From Nicotiana tabacum (taxonomy: Eukaryota > Streptophyta > Magnoliopsida > Solanales > Solanaceae), in assembly GCF_000715075.1 (NCBI RefSeq), contig NC_134087.1:155297436-155361435 (forward strand): a stretch of 64,000 nt of DNA, read 5' to 3'. Below, in pieces: positions 32,861 through 45,693 of the stretch (position 1 is the stretch's first letter; the number at the start of each line of letters is the position of its first letter). The translations under genes and the position numbers were made by a program. Below the pieces are notes generated by a model. The model was not told the origin of the DNA. It saw only the letters and a list, made by a program, of their open reading frames with translations, and did not search any database.

Positions 32861-33083
32861 AGATTGAAAGAAACAATGAAAGAATTTCTGATCACCAATA
32901 TGAGTTGAATGCTAGATCGAGAGGCATTGAGGGTCCTGATGAGTCGTACTAAGGTAGCAACTCCAACCCTACTTTTTAGGGATCACATCGACATGAAAAC
33001 CCCAAACTCTAAACTAAGAGATTCGACGATAGGGAGACTCCTCAACGATGTTGGATCCATGAGCTCAAGTACGTCTGAAAATG

Positions 33084-34135
33084 CTAAATTACAGAGTTTA
33101 ATGCTAACCTACAGTAATAAGTTAAGGAACAGAATGAGAGGATCGAGCAGATACTAGGAGTTCCACCCGTTATCAAAGGAATCAATATAAAAATACTCTC
33201 AATAGACATGGAAATCGAGCACGACCCCACTGCCAATTCCAAAAAAGTTCTAGATTCTGAATATCCTGAAGTACGACAGAAATTGTGACCCATAATCATG
33301 GCTTACACAACCGAGATCAAAGAAAACAACCTCACAATGGAAGAAATTGGACCGGTGCTTGTCCTGAAGTTCGAGGAAACTCTGACAAAGGGAGACCTAA
33401 TATGGTATTCCTATTTAACTAAAATTTCTATTCGCTCTTTTGCTAAACTTGTAAATGTTTTTATCAACGCGCACTCTAAGTGCAAAGGTAGAGAAATAGG
33501 AGAAAGGCATCTTAAAAATCTTGCAGGGAAGAATAGAGGTTCTCCAAAACTTCATAGATCAATTCCAAAGGGAGAGGATGCTACTTCCCAAGGTTCCAGA
33601 TAATTAGGTATCCATGGCCTTCACCAGAAATTTGAACCCAAATAGTTTTGAAGCCTTAAAGGAATTGAGGGAGAGCCTGTGGGAATTCACGGCCAAGACG
33701 TGGAATGACGTATATCAAAAATACAACACTAAGCTTCGAATAAAAGATGATATCTTAGCATTTCCCGGATTTGACCGAAGGGAGATGACCAAGTACAACC
33801 ATCAGTCTAAAGTAGCCGGTAGACGAGATGAACCCATACATCGAGACTCCAAGGTCCGGTGCAACCCATATTCTAGACCCATTCACCTAGATAGTGATAG
33901 GAGGCCAAGGCCGGTTCGAGAAGACAGGAATTCCGGGTGGAGGAATGATATAGCGCCACATCAAGCGGGGAAGGAGCTGAAAAACATCAAAATCAATGAC
34001 TATCACCTTCGGCTAATGCTACATGGATATAACTTTAATGTTAGCATCATTGAATTGGTGGAGGTACTCAAAGACATGGGAGATAAGGTGAGATGTCCAA
34101 AGGAGACAAAGAATGACACGAGCAAGTGGAGCTAG
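33084..34135 (+). pseudogene. Tat-lineage gag remnant
   Basis: Pieces in shifting frames: ERIEQILGVPPVIKGI (33147-33190), EETLTKGDLIWYSYLTKISI and FAKLVNVFINAHSKC (33370-33480), NPNSFEALKELRESL and WEFTAKTWNDVYQKYNTKLR (33630-33740). These are typical of Tat-group gag in Solanaceae. At least three frameshifts. A 173-codon frame 33614-34135 is the longest intact part. Confidence 0.75.
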
Positions 34136-34139
34136 GAAT

Positions 34140-34910
34140 TCTGGTGCGAATTCCATAACGATAATGATCACAAGATAACCAATTGCAGATTCTTACAGAA
34201 TGAGATAGATCATCTTCTCAAATAGGGATATCTCACTGAACTCTTTAGCAAAAAAGGAAAGATTCATACATAAAGAACATGATAAAGGAGGAGCTGTCCC
34301 GTGTTCCATAGTCGAAAAGGGTAGTCAACGTTATATTTAGAGGAGAAGAAGTGAATAGTGTGGCCTTCACATTAGAAAAGAAGTTTGCAAAAGTGTCGTC
34401 TCACATGAAAAATGGACTTGGTAGATGCTGTCTGGAGAGAGCATTACCTTCGACGATGAGGATGCAGATAACATGGTCATACCTTACAATAATGCCTTGG
34501 GAATAACTTTATGTATTTTAGACACTAATATTAGAAGAGTTTTGATGAATCCATGTAGTTCAGTAAATATCATCCAATGCGAGCGAACGAAGAAATGCAA
34601 CTCACAAGTCAGATCATCCCGAAGGCGTGCATAATCTCCGGTTTCAACAATTCCAGTATGATGACCAGAGGAGAAGTGATTTTGACAACCTTTGTAGATG
34701 GAATGGTCAAAGAAACTTATTCTGAGTAATGGCCGGAGACATAGCCTACAAAGTTATATTAGGGAGCCCATGGATTCACGAAATAGTTGTTGTCCCATCA
34801 ATATTGCATCAAGTAATCAAATTCATATCAAAGTGGGGTATCTAAAAAAATTGAGGAGAATAAAGAGCATCCTAAGAGGTCAACTAGATTGACGTTATGA
34901 ACGCCCTCTC
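34140..34910 (+). pseudogene. Tat-lineage protease remnant
   Basis: ITFDDEDADNMVIPYNNALG and LDTNIRRVLMNPCSSVNIIQ (34435-34580). The active-site position reads NPCSS where the family has an Asp-x-Gly-Ser type motif, so the catalytic Asp and the Gly are lost. Later blocks (VILGSPWIHE-like at about 34745-34790) are frameshifted. Confidence 0.7.
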
Positions 34911-35179
34911 CAAAGATAAACCAATCGAATAACAACCAAAACAGCCCGAGTCCTGAAGCGTCGAGGACCCACTATTAGAACTAAGTCAGGAGCCTCTGAA
35001 CCACAAAATGACACATATGCTAACAAGATTATTGAGCCAGAGGATATGAATGCTTAAAAGTCAACCACCGAGGATTTGGAAAAAGTGATTCTCTTGGTCC
35101 GTTGGTTGGAGAGGAAAGTTTACATTGGTTAAGGGCTAAACTCTGAGCATAAACATAAGTTGATTGAATTTTTACATGA

Positions 35180-36313
35180 TAACACATATTGTTTCGCTTG
35201 ATCGCATATAGACATGACAGGGATTCCCCTAGAAGTTATGACCCACAAGCTCAACATAGATCACAACTACCGAGCTGTCAAACAGAAAAAGCTAAAGCAA
35301 GGGCTACATCGAAATATAAGTCATCAACGGCGAAATTTCCAAACTATTGAATATTGGTTTGATAAGAAAGGTAAAATACCTAATGATTAGCAAACCCTAT
35401 GGTCGCACAAAAAAGAATAGCAAGTGGAGGGTGAGTATTAGCTACTCATACTTAAATAAGGTGTGTCCTAAAGACTCCTTCCATTTTGCCCCATATGGAT
35501 AGATGCCACTACAGGCAAGGAATTGTTGAGTTCTATAGATGCATACCGGCTACAATCAGATTCAGATAAACCTAGAAGATCAAGAGAAGACATCCTTCAT
35601 TACAAAAAAGGGACTTATTGCTACAACGTTATGTCGTTCGACTTGAAAAATGCGGGAGCCACATATCAAAGGCTAGTCAACAAAATATTCAAAGATTGCA
35701 TCAAGAAGTTTATGGAAGTATATATCGACAACATGCTCATCAAATCATTACAGACGGAGAACCATTTGAACCACTTAAAAGAGATGTTTGCTACCCTTTC
35801 GAAATACAACATAAAGTTGAATCCAAAAAAAATATGCTTTCAGAGTAGCATTGGGTAAATTCCTCGGCTTCCTAGTGTCCAACATCGTAATCGAGGTCAA
35901 CCCAACCCAGATTAAAGCTATTAAAGACATACCAGACATGCTGACCTACAGGAAAAAAATGCAACTAACAGGCTGGATAGTCGCCCTCGGTCGATTTATA
36001 TCTCGATCATCGGAGTGATGCCACAAACTATTACTAGTGTTGGAAAAGCAAAGAATTTCAACTGGACTCGGAAACGTCAACAAGCCCTAAAGAATTTGAA
36101 GAGTACTGACGAACTCACCATTTTTAGCCAAACCTCTAGAAGGCAAAGAACTGTTGATTTACCGGGTGGTGTTCGAGGTTACGATAAGTGTCATGCTCGT
36201 ATGGGAAAGGTACATAATATTTGATTTATTATATCGGTAAAACACTTTTAGAGGCCGAAATCAGGTATGCACACTTAGAAAAGCTAGCATTAGCACTCAT
36301 AGCAGGTGCACAA
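35180..36313 (+). pseudogene. Tat-lineage reverse transcriptase/RNase H remnant
   Basis: Frame 35523-35858: YCYNVMSFDLKNAGATYQRL, VNKIFKDCIKKFMEVYIDNM and LIKSLQTENHLNHLKEMF. The catalytic YxDD reads YIDN. Upstream polymerase blocks (35220-35500) are present only in broken frames. RNase H fragments at 36015-36310 are cut by the Ogre insertion. Confidence 0.78.
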
Positions 36314-37347
36314 TGTGAGCACGTGATTTTTGCCCTATATGAATTACTCCCATAAAATATAAGAAAATAATTTTTTTCCAATTTTTGCAATTTTATAGGA
36401 TTTTTTGTAGAATTTTACTAATTATTTGCATTTTTGTGCATATTTACTTTCCATAAAAAATCAACAAAAATATACCAAAATACCATGCATTGCATTTAGG
36501 TTTGATTTTACTTTTTTGGAATTAATTAGTAATTATTTCTTTTACTAAAACACGAAAATCACAAAATAGCTCATTTTACACCTTTTAATTTTAGTCTATT
36601 GATTTTTCCTTTTGATTTAGGACTAAGTAAGTTTATAATTATTGTGACAAGGCAATTAGTTTAATTTTACAACTTAGATTAATTTAGGAGTTAATTTTAG
36701 GATTTTATTAATTAAAAAAAGAAAAGAAAAACAAAAGAAAAGGGGAAAGTCTTGGGCAAAACCCGAATTGGGCCAAGCTAAAAGACCTGAAGCCCAAACA
36801 TTTCACCCATTTAATCCCCAACCCACATCCCCTCCAAACCAGCCCAATGAAATCAGGCCTGACCCTTTAAACCGACTCACCCCACAAACCTTCGCATACG
36901 AGCCTCATGTATTTGCCCTGAAATGAACCCAAAAACTCAGAAGAAACGACGCAATAGTACTGTTCGCCATCGTTCTCGCCCAAATTCATTTCCAAAACTC
37001 GCCAAAAGTCAGGCGAGTGAATACAAACTCATACCATGCGTTCCCTCTTTCTCTCCTCTTGCCATTTTGTAATGGTTTCTGACACCCAGAGATCCCCCCT
37101 CACTCGCTCGATTTCGAGCTACTTCACGCGATTAGAAGGCTCTAGAAGACGTGCGTTGGATAAGTGAGAGGCATCGGATCGATCTCGGTCAATTCGAGCC
37201 CCACATTCATCGTGTGCTCATTTTTGAGAAGATCCTTATCCGTTTGAAGAAGTGAGAGAAGGAACCTGGAGGTAAGAACTATATAAAGACGGCATAGGAT
37301 TTTCTGGAGGGGGGGGGGTTTGGGAGATTTTTTTGGCAGAAAGGCTT
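36314..37347 (+). repeat. Ogre 5' LTR, first part
   Basis: From tgtgagcacg to the Athila insertion point at 37347. AT-rich first half, then cytosine-rich sequence (36745-37060) and the promoter region. No genes. Confidence 0.8.
37280..37287 (+). promoter_or_regulatory. TATA box of the Ogre LTR
   Basis: tatataaa within gaactatataaagacgg, the expected place for the U3 promoter. The Athila element entered 60 bp downstream, close to where transcription would start, which would separate the promoter from the element body. Confidence 0.6.
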
Positions 37348-38784
37348 TGATACGCTCAAATTACACTTTAATTAAATAGTGTAAGGCGGTCGGTGTCAAA
37401 TATAATAATCCAACAAGGTTGGGGTCGAATCCCACAGGGAATATGTGTGAAAAGGTTACTCGAATAGTGTGTTACTTGACTAAAGTCGTAATTCTATTCG
37501 GTTAATAGTAACAAGAATATGAATTGAGATTGGTTTAATGAAATAACTAATTGTGATATTGAGAGTGTAAATAATTTGATTAAAGAAACCAAAATTGTGT
37601 ACCCTTCAATGAAGTGTAACGCTATCGGTATTAATATGATATATTTCTAATGGAAGGTTCTTTTGATATGCAAATGATTTCTAAATGACTACCCAATATT
37701 TTCCAATAGTTGGGTAGTATTTCCTCTTTATGATTTTTTCAAATATAAAAGAGTTGTAATTAAGAATAATCAATATATGCCAAATAAAACCCACTTATTC
37801 CTAAGCGATTCTATTAAACAAGGTTTAAAGCCTTGAGTCTTTGATATTTACTTCTACCAAATTCCAACCACTTTCCCAAGCAAAGTAAGAATTTAATGGC
37901 ACTTGTTAATGTTTGCAACCACCAACAATAAATGAAGAATGAGAAATAAATAAATATCAACCAACCATTATACATATATTTAATGTTAAACACTCATTAA
38001 CATAACACCCATTTAGGGTCCACAACCTTAGTATTTAAAGTTAGCTACACATATTAAAATACAAAAGGAAGAGAATATTTAATGCCATAAAGCTTACAAA
38101 GTGAAAGATTCTTGACCCAAAAGCTTCCAAAAGAGAGGAATATTAAAGCCTTGTATTGTAGCTCCAAAATCAGACAAGATGCCCCCACAAAACCCCAATA
38201 AATCTACTTATAGTGGGTCAATACTCGGGACAAGATTTGGACAAAAATACCCTTTCCGGTTAAATATGCGACCACATATCTGTCGCATAACAGACATGCG
38301 GTCCACATTCTTGACATAACCATCGCATCTTCAAACCCTAGCTTCCAAGCCTTCATCTTATTGATGTTTTGCGGTCTGCATTGCAGATCTGCGATCGTAT
38401 TTCGTGTCGCATTTTCTACCTTCAACAATCTTCATGTCGAGTTTGCGATCCATTATGTAGCTCGCAAATAGGTTATGTGATCGCAGATTGGACCGCATTT
38501 CTTGCACTGAACTTTGCCCAGAAATCTATTGTGGTTTGCGATTCCCTTGTGCATTCTGCGGCTCGCATGTTGGATTTGCGATCGCATATCTACATTTGCG
38601 ATGCCTTTTTGCTCTTTTCTTGTCTTTTTGTGGCTTTTTGAATTCATTTCCATGCCCTTAAGTCCTTAAACCTCATACATTGCAAAAACACTAAAATTAC
38701 GTAAGTATAAAAGATAATTGCATCTAAAACAAGCTAAAATCTAAGCAATTTGTATCAAATGTGCCGAAATTCTCTGGCACATCA
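37348..38784 (-). repeat. Athila 3' LTR
   Basis: 1437 bp, tgatacgctc to gcacatca on the plus strand. Pairs closely with 48619-50547, with a few percent mismatches in the parts compared by eye. Includes the GC-word cluster at 38260-38610. Confidence 0.9.
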
Positions 38785-38797
38785 ACACCCCCAACTT
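38785..38797 (-). other. Athila polypurine tract
   Basis: On the minus strand AAGTTGGGGGTGT directly precedes the 3' LTR (TGATGTGCC), the usual Athila form of the plus-strand priming site. Confidence 0.8.
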
Positions 38798-40551
38798 AAA
38801 CTCTTGCATGTCCTCAAGCAACTAAGACAACACTATCATATTCTAGACTCCATCTACAAGATATGAAATAATAGTGACCATGGACGATGTTTGTTGTTAG
38901 TACTACAAGCATGCATTTTCGATTGTTCCACCCTTATTGAACCATCAATATATACAAGGAAACTAATCAACTTGTGAAACTTTGAGCCTCAAACAATGTG
39001 ACAAAATATTACCCTTAGGTGAGTGCACTTGCATTTGACTCAAAAACTCAACTTTTGTCCAACCTCACAATTCATGTGCCCTCACTTAGAAAGAAAGTCC
39101 CAAAATCACAATATTTAGAATGACAACAAAAACGGACGAATTCACAAATACACTCACCCTAAAAAAGAGTTTCAAGTGTTACAACATACCATACCATAGG
39201 CTTGCCCTTATTTTAATTCATCACTTTATTCTAAGAACGCTCGGTTGGAGATCCCATAAGGACTTTTTAAGCTTGTAATGTAGGTTTAGGGAAGGGTCGG
39301 ATAAGCATTTGGGTACAAGTGACTACACCCTCCTTGAACACTAATCACATTTTTCTTTCTTGTGCTCTTTGCTTCTTTTCAAACCACATAGCCTTCATTA
39401 GCTTCAAATTTTCCACCATTTAGCCACCTCAACTACCTCTTTTATTCTCTTCAAGGCTCCTTCTGTATAAATACTCACAACTCTTATACCTTTTTTTTTT
39501 CTTTTTCTCTTTTTTTTTTATATTTTGCTTTTGGAGCTTGAGTTGTTTCACATTTTGAGGTACACTCTCCTACGCTCATTTCACAACCTTGCCAATTTCC
39601 GGCCTGACACCACACTCCCAACTTAGGCTTTTAGCCTCATTATCAATGTTCAAGGAGGGACGGGTTCAAAAGAGGGAATTATTTCACAAAAAGGAAAAGG
39701 TTTGTAAGGAGGTAGCCAAAGAAAAGGTTAAATGCTCAAATGGAGTGACTAGTGATACTATCTGCACAATAGGTGGCTTGAAAGGCTAACTGGTTTTCCA
39801 AAAATCACAAAGACTGCCTAAGGTCATTTCTCCAACCAAATGTAATTATTATAAGCATCGAAAAACCAACCGTGGAAGTTCTAGATGGCAGAAGTAAATA
39901 GAAGAATTATTTACACAAAGAACTCACACACATGGCACACGAACTGTTTGGCTTACATAGTTTGAAGCCCTCGAGTCAACACTTGGCAACTCAAAGCTTT
40001 CATCATATATACATATATAACTCTAGGTAGACATAGAGTCACAGAGCGAGCCTCAAATTCACACAGTTTATATCTTTTTTTAAATATATTAATGGAAGGG
40101 TATATGCTATATACAACACACATGCTTGAAACTAAACAAGTACACCAACCGGGTCAATATGCTTCATTCTACTGTCCTAGTTCTACTATTACACCCTTGG
40201 AAAAGAACCCGACGAAGAAAAACCAAGGGGAATTCATTGCTAATTACTAAAGATGGACAACTATCTACTTATTTTTGTTTTGTTTTGTTTTTTAGTATAC
40301 ACAAGGATAACATAACTTATGTACGGAAATCACAAAACACCAATATATACAGAATCACGAAATACAAATGAGTACATAAGTTTGCTTATAGCACAAAAAC
40401 ATAAACATGTACAACAGTTGCCAATTTCACAAAAATATATACAAGGCTACTACCCCCAACTAAAAAGCATGCATTGTCCCCAATGCATAAGAACATAAAA
40501 TAGAGTTTAGGGGCTCCCTGAGGTACACTAAACGCTATGGGAGTCGGAAGC
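38798..40551 (-). other. Athila 3' untranslated region
   Basis: Between the env-like ORF and the PPT. AT-rich with T-runs (39490-39525) and a hairpin-poor, frame-poor sequence; short frames without signatures. Nothing else recognised. Confidence 0.5.
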
Positions 40552-42462
40552 CTACTGAGTGATGGTGGGGTCACCCTCTGATACTGAAGCTGGGACCGAT
40601 GAGATCTCGGCCTGAGGAGTGACCTCCACTGATGGAGGAGGGATATTTGGCTGACCCAATGCTGGAGCTGGGGCCTGTGAGTTGCTAGCCTCGCCCGCTG
40701 ATGGCTGAGTGGCCGATGGATCTGCAGGGGCGACCATATCTACTAGCGAATGTTGTATTGCTATCTGAATTGCAGCTTGTTCCTCATCCTCGACTGTAGA
40801 GGCAACAATTTGCTTGCCCTTCTCCTGAGGACCATCATCCTCCATGGACCATGAATCCTCCTCATTCTCTCCCTCGTCTACCCCCTCACCCTCTGAATTT
40901 GTAGAATGTCCGAAATCCTCCTCTGAAGGAAGCTCAATATGTGCAGGAGGAGGTGGAGGCTGGGAAGCCCTGGCAGTCAGAGGTGCAATATCTGTCATCA
41001 GAGTGGAGAAGTCAAGGCCCAATCCTGGTGTTGCTGTGTCTGCTCCCTGCTCACCGTCCTTGGGCAGGAAGGATGATAGATCGAACTCCAAAGTCTGCAT
41101 CTTGTGGAGGTCAGTCTTCATAGTGTAAACTTCCTCCCGGAGCCTAGGCAAGTCACTAACCCCACCTCGCTCTATCTTCTCAACCCTCAACTTAAGTTGT
41201 TGCAGGCAATCCCTATAAGTTGTTTGTCGTTGTTGGAGTCCTGTCACTGGGGACTGTATATGGGTCAAGGCCTGTCTGATGAGGGTGGGAAAATTCTTCA
41301 TAAGCTGGTCTACCTTAGCATTGGCATGTTGAGCAATGAGACCAAGCCTCGAGATGGTTGGCAGTGCAGCAGAAGGCTGAGCAGTGGTGGACTGAGAGGC
41401 AGGCTGTGAAGTAGAAGTGGATGCAACTGGAACCTGAGGGGACACAAGAGTTTGGGAATCTAAAGGCTCTACATCAACTAGACCCTGAGTCTGAAACTCT
41501 GGGGGAGAAACAACATTATTTATGTGTGTGATATCAATATCCTTAAACGACTTCCCTATCTTGTCAGTGTGTGGCATGGTAGGGTCTTTCATAGCCTTAT
41601 AGAGGGCTGTGATCAAATAGGGGAATGGAAGTGATGTGTCTACCTGCTTTGCTCGAATCCCTAACTCCCGGAAGATAAGAGCACCCACATCGATCATGAT
41701 TCCCGCCATAATGCAGGCAATGAGAAGAGCTTTCTCAATGCCTATATCAGTCTCAATTCTTGACGGTATCAGTCGAGAAGTGACAAAGCTAAGCCAAAAT
41801 CGACCCTCTCGGGTGAGATCCTCCTTGTATATTTTGTGTACAGGGTTGATCTAGGCAGGGGTCCCCTTTGCTATCACATATGCTATCCAACTCCGCTCAT
41901 TCTCCCGGTTTACCTACTTGGCATGGTACTCAGCTGTGCCCGGGCTCCAGTCAGGGATGTAGAATTCGTTGATAGTCTCATCACTGCAGAACACACTCTT
42001 CTCCTGAACTAGCATAGTGTCACAGAAAACCCTGTTGTGCTTGTGATGAGCAGTTTTGGAGGCTCCATAAAAGGCATAAAGCTCATGGAAAATGGTTTCA
42101 TTATATTCATCAGGCATCTCCGTGAAGCTCTCCCATTTTCTTGCCTTGATGTTCTCCCAGATGTGGGGGTACTACTCTTGTAGCCCATTCATACTCAGTT
42201 GTTTTTCGGCCAGGATTTTTTGTTTGTTCAACCCTTCTCTATAAAGCTCCCTGGACCCTTCGACCCCAAACCTGAGCTGGGAGTCATCTCCTCATTTCCT
42301 TCTTGCCTCAGCCTGTAGGTCAACTTCAGGCAAGGTCTACTCCTTATCAGACTGGGAGGGACGTGTAGTAGTAGGGTCTGGTCAAGGACGTTTTGCTTGT
42401 TGAGTTTGATGACTAGAGGATGCCCTTTTTTGGGAGGAGGCTGTATGTTTCTTTGGAGCCAT
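40552..42462 (-). pseudogene. Athila env-like ORF (putative), broken
   Basis: From ATG 42462 (MAPKKHTASSQKRASSSHQT) one frame of about 637 codons runs to TAG 40552, interrupted by about six stops. N-terminal domain: KARKWESFTEMPDEYNETIF, INEFYIPDW, WLSFVTSRLIPSRIETDIGI, KALLIACIMAGIMIDVGALI, the segment annotated elsewhere as a putative plant transposon protein and typical of the third ORF of Athila. C-terminal 385 codons are open: low-complexity Ser/Thr/Pro, a coil (LQQLKLRVEKIERGG, REEVYTMKTDLHKMQ) and an acidic tail. No convincing signal peptide or membrane span, so an envelope role is unproven. Described only. Confidence 0.7.
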
Positions 42463-43821
42463 ATCTGCATAGAAGTCAAATGTGAGCGGCATGGTAGACA
42501 ACAATGAAAAGAAAACAGAAAAACTAAAAAAAAATTAAGAATGCGACAGGTTATTCGGTCGCATAACCACTATGCGGACCACAAACTTGTCGCAAACTTG
42601 CAAGCTCTTTGAATGATCTAAGTATGCGATGGGTTATGGGATCGCATAACCACTATGCAGTTTGCATAACCATCGCATACCTGATTGATCAGAAAACAAA
42701 ATCACAGAATGCGATCGCAAATTCCACCGCAAAGTAGGAAATGCGATCGCAAAATGGCCGCAGAAAGCATGTTATTAAACTGGGTATTCTGTGTCAGTAC
42801 GCGGTGGCTTTGCAGTCCGCATATCAATTTTGCGATCGCAAAGTCTCCGCATTTGGTCATCTTCCTCAGCCAGCTAGGTTTTACCTATGCGGCAGAAATG
42901 CGGACCGCATTTTGATTATGCGAGTCACAGACTTCATCGTCCCAACGATTGAACTCAACCCTCAACAATGGCGGTCCTAATTTTTACTACCCAGCACCCT
43001 AAAACATATTACTTAACCAACATCACATTATGAACATACATCTAACTACAAAACATAATCAAGAAGAAAGAAAGAAAAAGAGAAATGAAACAACAACCGA
43101 AAAAGAAAAAAAGAAAAAAACAAGAACAAATACACAAACTAAAGCTGGCAATAATGGAATTGGGACAAGGAAAACATACCAGTGACGGGTTTATGAGCAC
43201 ATTTGGAAGATTAGTTCACGCACTAGTCGTTTTGCCTTCTTCGTTCCTTTTCTCTTCTTTTTTTTTCGTTTTGTTTTGTTTCTGATAAAATAAATAAAAA
43301 ATTTCTTTTTGTTTGTTTTGAATGAAGAGATGCAAGGGGTATACCTGAACAATTTGCGGTATGTAAGTCACCGCATAACACACTATGCGACTGCATAAGT
43401 GTTATGCGGTGGAATCAAGAGAGTTGCTGGAGGGCCACAAATGCGGTGCACTATGCGATCGCATTGTGGAAATGCGGTCTGCAAAGTGCACCAACTTGTC
43501 GCATTTATATCACCAATTTTAGCCAAACACACTCTGTTGGTTTGCGACCAAAATGCAGTCCGCATAGTGAAAATGGGACTGCATATGTGTAGCAAACTAC
43601 CCAAGGTGATTTTTCTTCCCTTTTTCATGAAATCTTATCCCGTGTTATGATCTTTTGAATCCCCTGCGCTCTAACACACACTTTAAATTGCTCAATTAAA
43701 TCTATCTAACAAAAATTAAAAACTTAAAGGCCAAAAAAGGTGTTACAACATTTGCCTCCCATGAAGCGCTTGATTTAACGTCGCGGCACGACGAAGTTGG
43801 CGTTCCTTTGGATTCACTCAT
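42463..43821 (-). other. Athila spacer between pol and the env-like ORF
   Basis: Starts with the Athila-typical end-of-pol sequence (gtcgtgccgcgacgttaaatc at about 43794-43772), then holds two clusters of TGCGATCGCA-type words (42540-42935 and 43355-43590) like those in the LTR, and a purine/pyrimidine-rich stretch (43060-43320). No conserved protein. Confidence 0.55.
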
Positions 43822-44275
43822 TGGTCGGGTACAGACCATCTTTGAGATCTAGCTGCTCCACCAAATTTCCATTTGTGCCCAAGTAGTTCTTGACTCGCTG
43901 GCCATTCACTTTGAAGGTTCAGAGCCCATCCTCCGATTCTAGTTCTACAGCTCCAAAAGGAGAGACATTTACCACCACGATGTATTTCATCCCACAAGAG
44001 CTTACAAAGGGACCCATAAAATCAATTCCCCACACGTCAAAGATTTCTATCTCAATCACAAAATGCATTGGCATTTCATGCCTCTTGGAGATTGATCCTT
44101 GCCTTTGACATTGGTCACAAGCCTTGACCAATTGATTGGCATCATGATAGATTGACGGCCAATAGTAACCATATTCAAGCACCTTAGATGCAGTTTGATT
44201 TCCCCCATGATGACCCCCATCGGTGAGTCGTGGCATGCCTTTAGAATTGACATAATCTCTTCTTCTGAAACACAC
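43822..44275 (-). pseudogene. Athila integrase with in-frame core deletion
   Basis: After a frameshift near 44215: [20 protein letters not shown] and [18 protein letters not shown] (zinc-binding HHCC part intact), then the start of the core, [20 protein letters not shown] (first catalytic Asp). This passes straight into [18 protein letters not shown], which belongs to the C-terminal end of Athila pol, then a TGA and FKVNGQRVKNYLGTNGNL. The second Asp, the Glu and most of the core are deleted while the frame is kept. No strand transfer could be catalysed. Confidence 0.82.
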
Positions 44276-45693
44276 ATTCTGATGATATTATCAGCACAAA
44301 CACGGAACAAGAATGGTTCTTCCCAATAGTATTGCCGATAATCTCTCAAAACCTTTTTCTTTTGATAGGATTCCAATCCATCCGGAATAAGGTCACTAAC
44401 CAAGTAGTTGATAATATCGGCATACCAAGGAGCAAAAGTGCTAGATAGTTCCAATATGTGTTCATCCGGGAATGCATCGTTGATTTCAATATCTCCCTTT
44501 GGCCTCCCTGCCTCTTCTAGCCTTGATAAATGATCCGCTACTTGATTTTGAGTTCCCTTGCGATCCTTGACCTCGAAGTCAAATTCTTGCAACAACAAGA
44601 CCCATCGAATCAACCTAGGCTTTGCATACTTTTTTGACATGAGATAGCGAAGAGCAGCATGATCTGTGTACACTATCACCTTGGATCCCAACAGATAAGC
44701 CTGAAACTTCTCAAAGGCATAGACAACGGCAAGAAGTTCTTGTTCAGTTACCATATAATTCATTTGCGCCCCATTGAGTGTCTTGCTTGCATAATAGATC
44801 GGGTGGAGAACCTTGTTGTGATGTTGGCCAAGCATTGCTCCAATAGCTACACCACTGGCGTCACACATGAGCTCGAAAGGAAAAGACCAATCGAGTGTGA
44901 CAATAATAGCTGCCGTGGTGAGCCTTTGCTTCAATTCCTCAAAGGCTTTGAGGAATTTCTCGTCAAACACAAATTTGGCATCTTTCTCAAGGAGTTTGCA
45001 CATAGGATTTGCAATCTTGGAGAAATCCTTGATGAAACGCCTATAGAACCCGGCATGGCCCAAGAAACTTCGAACACCTTTAGCGGAAGTAGGTGGAGGA
45101 AGCTTGGAAATAATCTCGATCTTAGCCCGGTCAACCTCTATGCCATGTTTTGAAATTTTATGCCCCAATACAATACCTTCATCCACCATGAAATGACATT
45201 TCTCCCAATTGAGCACAAGGTTGGTCTCTTCACATCTCTTAAGCACTTGTTTAAGATTGTTAAGACAATGCTCAAAAGAGTCACCTACCACTAAGAAGTC
45301 GTCCATGAAAACCTCTAAAAAATCCTCCACCATGTCAGAGAAAATAGACATCATACATCTTTGAAAAGTAGTCGGAGCATTACACAAACCAAATGTCATC
45401 CGACTAAAAGAAAAAGTCCCATAAGAGCAAGTGAATGTTGTCTTCTCTTGATCTTCCAATGTGATGTTGATTTGGTTGTACCTGGAATATCCATCAAGAA
45501 AGCAATTGAATGACCTTCCCACTAGCCGATCAAGCATTTGATCAATAAAAGGCATAGGGAAATGGTCTTTGCATGTGGCACTGTTGAGCTTTCGATAATC
45601 CATGCACACCCTCCATCCAGTCACCGTTCTTGTTGGGATGAGCTCATTTTTATTATTTTCAACCACGGTGATCACTCCTTTTTTTTGGCACAC
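44276..45693 (-). pseudogene. Athila reverse transcriptase and RNase H
   Basis: Long open frame (45693 to about 44220): [60 protein letters not shown], the catalytic [16 protein letters not shown] (both Asp intact), thumb ([20 protein letters not shown]), RNase H ([47 protein letters not shown]). It continues into the integrase linker ([20 protein letters not shown]). The open frame over about 470 codons makes this the least damaged polymerase in the window; it depends on a frameshifted upstream part. Confidence 0.92.

Larger units (their letters stand above)
32861..36313 (+). mobile_element. Tat-lineage Ty3/gypsy remnant, cut by Ogre insertion
   Basis: gag, protease, RT and start of RNase H in order on the plus strand, all heavily broken, with the body ending abruptly inside RNase H (AEIRYAHLEKLALALIAGAQ) at 36313, exactly where the Ogre LTR begins (tgtgagcacg). 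The rest of the element should lie beyond the Ogre copy, outside the window. No LTRs of its own are visible. It is the oldest LTR element of this stack. Confidence 0.78.

Noticed and set aside
38204..38653. Small frames repeated at 49326-50424
   Set aside because: They occur in both Athila LTRs and reflect GC-word repeats, not genes.
40844..41409. Plus-strand frames of 94-101 codons
   Set aside because: Antisense shadows of the Athila env-like ORF.
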